5,119 nt of DNA from Clostridia bacterium (GTDB taxonomy: Bacteria; Bacillota_A; Clostridia; Christensenellales; Aristaeellaceae). The translations under genes were made by a program, and so were the position numbers. Shown here piece by piece: positions 4,301 through 5,119 of this stretch. Numbering within the stretch: position 1 is the first letter of the stretch; the number at the start of each line of letters is the position of its first letter. Under the pieces are notes generated by a model that saw only the letters and a list, made by a program, of their open reading frames with translations, was not told where the DNA came from and did not search any database. The stretch covers positions 1 to 5,119 of the forward strand of contig JAFQOY010000010.1 in assembly GCA_017412025.1 (NCBI GenBank), in the 5' to 3' direction.

Positions 4301-5119
4301 TCAGCCGTTTCCATCCCAGAAGGCATGCTGGGGCACATAGCCGATCGCGCCGTCTGCACGCAGCACGACATACCATTCATCGCCGTACACGCCGATGATA
4401 AAATCATCGCTGTGCTGAGCAAAGACGCTCTCCGTCGTCCGGCTCTGCTCCGGCCCGCTGTGCATATATATACCGTGCTCACGGTGTTCCTCCAGCAGAT
4501 GCTTCTGCGGAAATGCACACGCAAGATTCGCCTTCTCCGTCTCATCAAAGGCGAGATACTTCGTCATCATATATCCTGTCATGCAGCCGCTTCCACGGCC
4601 AATCTGCACATGCGACCACGTATCCCCGCGCTCAAGGACGATTACGGGCGTACGGTTATAAAACTTGCCCAGCGACTTTGCGCCCTTGTCCGCCTTCGTG
4701 CGCAGGTGCAGGCGGTCCGCCGGATCGGGATTGTTCACCAGCGCATAGGCGCTTTGGTCAAGCTGCGCAGTCATCTGCTCATACGACGCGCCAAGCGTCA
4801 CCTCGCCGCCGTTCAGGCAGCCCCACGGCGATTGCCCGTAGATATATCCGTCATTTCGGTTTACGGTTATCCGCCCGTCCGGTGCGGCATAGTCCGGTCC
4901 GATCGCGCTCACGCCGCTGTCATCTACGCCTGTCACATACCAGCTGCCCTCATCTTCGCGCTCGATGTCGTACATCATCACGCCGCTGCTCACATACACC
5001 TCTCCCGCGCCTGCGTGATAGGTATCCAGTGCTGCGCCATCCTCAAACCGGAGCAGCACCGGCTCATCAGAAAAACTGTAATTGCCGCCGTTCCAGTTCC
5101 AGTCATCGATACGCAGAAA
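4301..5119 (-). CDS. SH3-domain protein, 5' end outside the window
   Basis: The frame is open to the right edge, so 272 C-terminal residues are visible and the start is not; a GTG at 5057-5059 is internal, since 20 further codons (FLRIDDWNWNGG...) continue upstream without a stop. Visible residues about 20-105 are beta-rich and unassigned. Residues about 126-191 form a bacterial SH3 domain (NNPDPADRLHLRTKADKGAK, then VIVLERGDTWSHVQI and GYMMTKYLAF). Residues about 195-268 look like a second, more divergent SH3 domain (GIYMHSGPEQ, FIIGVYGDEWYVVL, AIGYVPQHAFW). Bacterial SH3 domains usually bind peptidoglycan or mediate attachment in secreted or wall proteins, but the signal peptide region is out of view. 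The stop TGA at 4301-4303 is 19 nt before the cysteine-rich gene, so they form an operon ending at the terminator 3697-3732. Confidence 0.85.
   Translation of the reverse strand, partial: FLRIDDWNWNGGNYSFSDEPVLLRFEDGAALDTYHAGAGEVYVSSGVMMYDIEREDEGSWYVTGVDDSGVSAIGPDYAAPDGRITVNRNDGYIYGQSPWGCLNGGEVTLGASYEQMTAQLDQSAYALVNNPDPADRLHLRTKADKGAKSLGKFYNRTPVIVLERGDTWSHVQIGRGSGCMTGYMMTKYLAFDETEKANLACAFPQKHLLEEHREHGIYMHSGPEQSRTTESVFAQHSDDFIIGVYGDEWYVVLRADGAIGYVPQHAFWDGNG

Noticed and set aside
3196..4398. 400-codon open frame on the + strand across the right half
   Set aside because: It runs antisense to two leftward genes and through a strong terminator; its Arg/His/Ala-rich product resembles no protein and there is no matching start signal.
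4282..4548. N-terminal extension of the cysteine-rich gene
   Set aside because: The frame is open, but this part overlaps the SH3-domain gene and encodes an Arg/Ser-rich shadow; the ATG at 4281 has a good ribosome binding site.
1..5119. CRISPR array, rRNA or complete insertion sequence
   Set aside because: No regularly spaced repeats beyond the two-copy 78-bp unit, no rRNA signature and no transposase frame were seen.

Overview
The window fits a Gram-positive Clostridia-type member of the Bacillota, probably a gut or anaerobic lineage with a GC-rich genome. Reasons: strong AGGAGG-type ribosome binding sites with TTG starts, consensus sigma-A promoters, a LexA box of the Gram-positive GAAC-N4-GTTC type, intrinsic terminators, and Clostridia-like protein families (a dinB-linked 84-residue protein, a DUF4397 protein with PLPNPGEGG repeats, an SH3-domain protein with an HLRTK...GYMMTKYLAF signature). 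The species cannot be named from the sequence.

Layout. (1) Positions 1-574 are AT-richer and look accessory: the C-terminal end of a tyrosine recombinase (+ strand, cut by the left edge, possibly decayed), a strong leftward terminator, and an unrecognised 116-residue gene (- strand). (2) Positions 602-752 hold a complete tRNA-Trp(CCA) gene on the - strand, with a near-consensus promoter and its own terminator. A recombinase end close to a tRNA 3' end suggests an integrated element at this tRNA. (3) Positions 840-3017 are a rightward GC-rich unit: a sigma-A promoter with one perfect LexA box and a second near-perfect one, then dinB (Y-family translesion polymerase), a short dinB-associated conserved gene, and a DUF4397 protein with a duplicated proline/glycine-rich N-terminus. 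The third gene has its ribosome binding site 33 nt from the ATG, separated by a perfect 9-bp hairpin that would bring the two together. (4) A hairpin at 3028-3072 sits between convergent units. (5) Positions 3089-3636 carry two leftward unrecognised ORFs joined by a TGATG overlap, lower in GC than the neighbours, with a hairpin that covers the ribosome binding site. (6) Positions 3697-5119 carry a leftward operon: an SH3-domain protein open at the right edge, a cysteine-rich 175-residue unknown protein, and a strong terminator.

Working together: the dinB unit is expected to be repressed by LexA and induced by DNA damage, giving error-prone translesion synthesis; the role of its two small downstream partners is unknown. 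The SH3 gene and the cysteine-rich gene form one transcription unit. Both unrecognised leftward genes (224-574 and 3211-3636) start just after a terminator with no visible promoter, so read-through or a nonstandard promoter may control them. No CRISPR array, rRNA or intact insertion sequence was seen, and no stretch over 300 bases lacks a gene.
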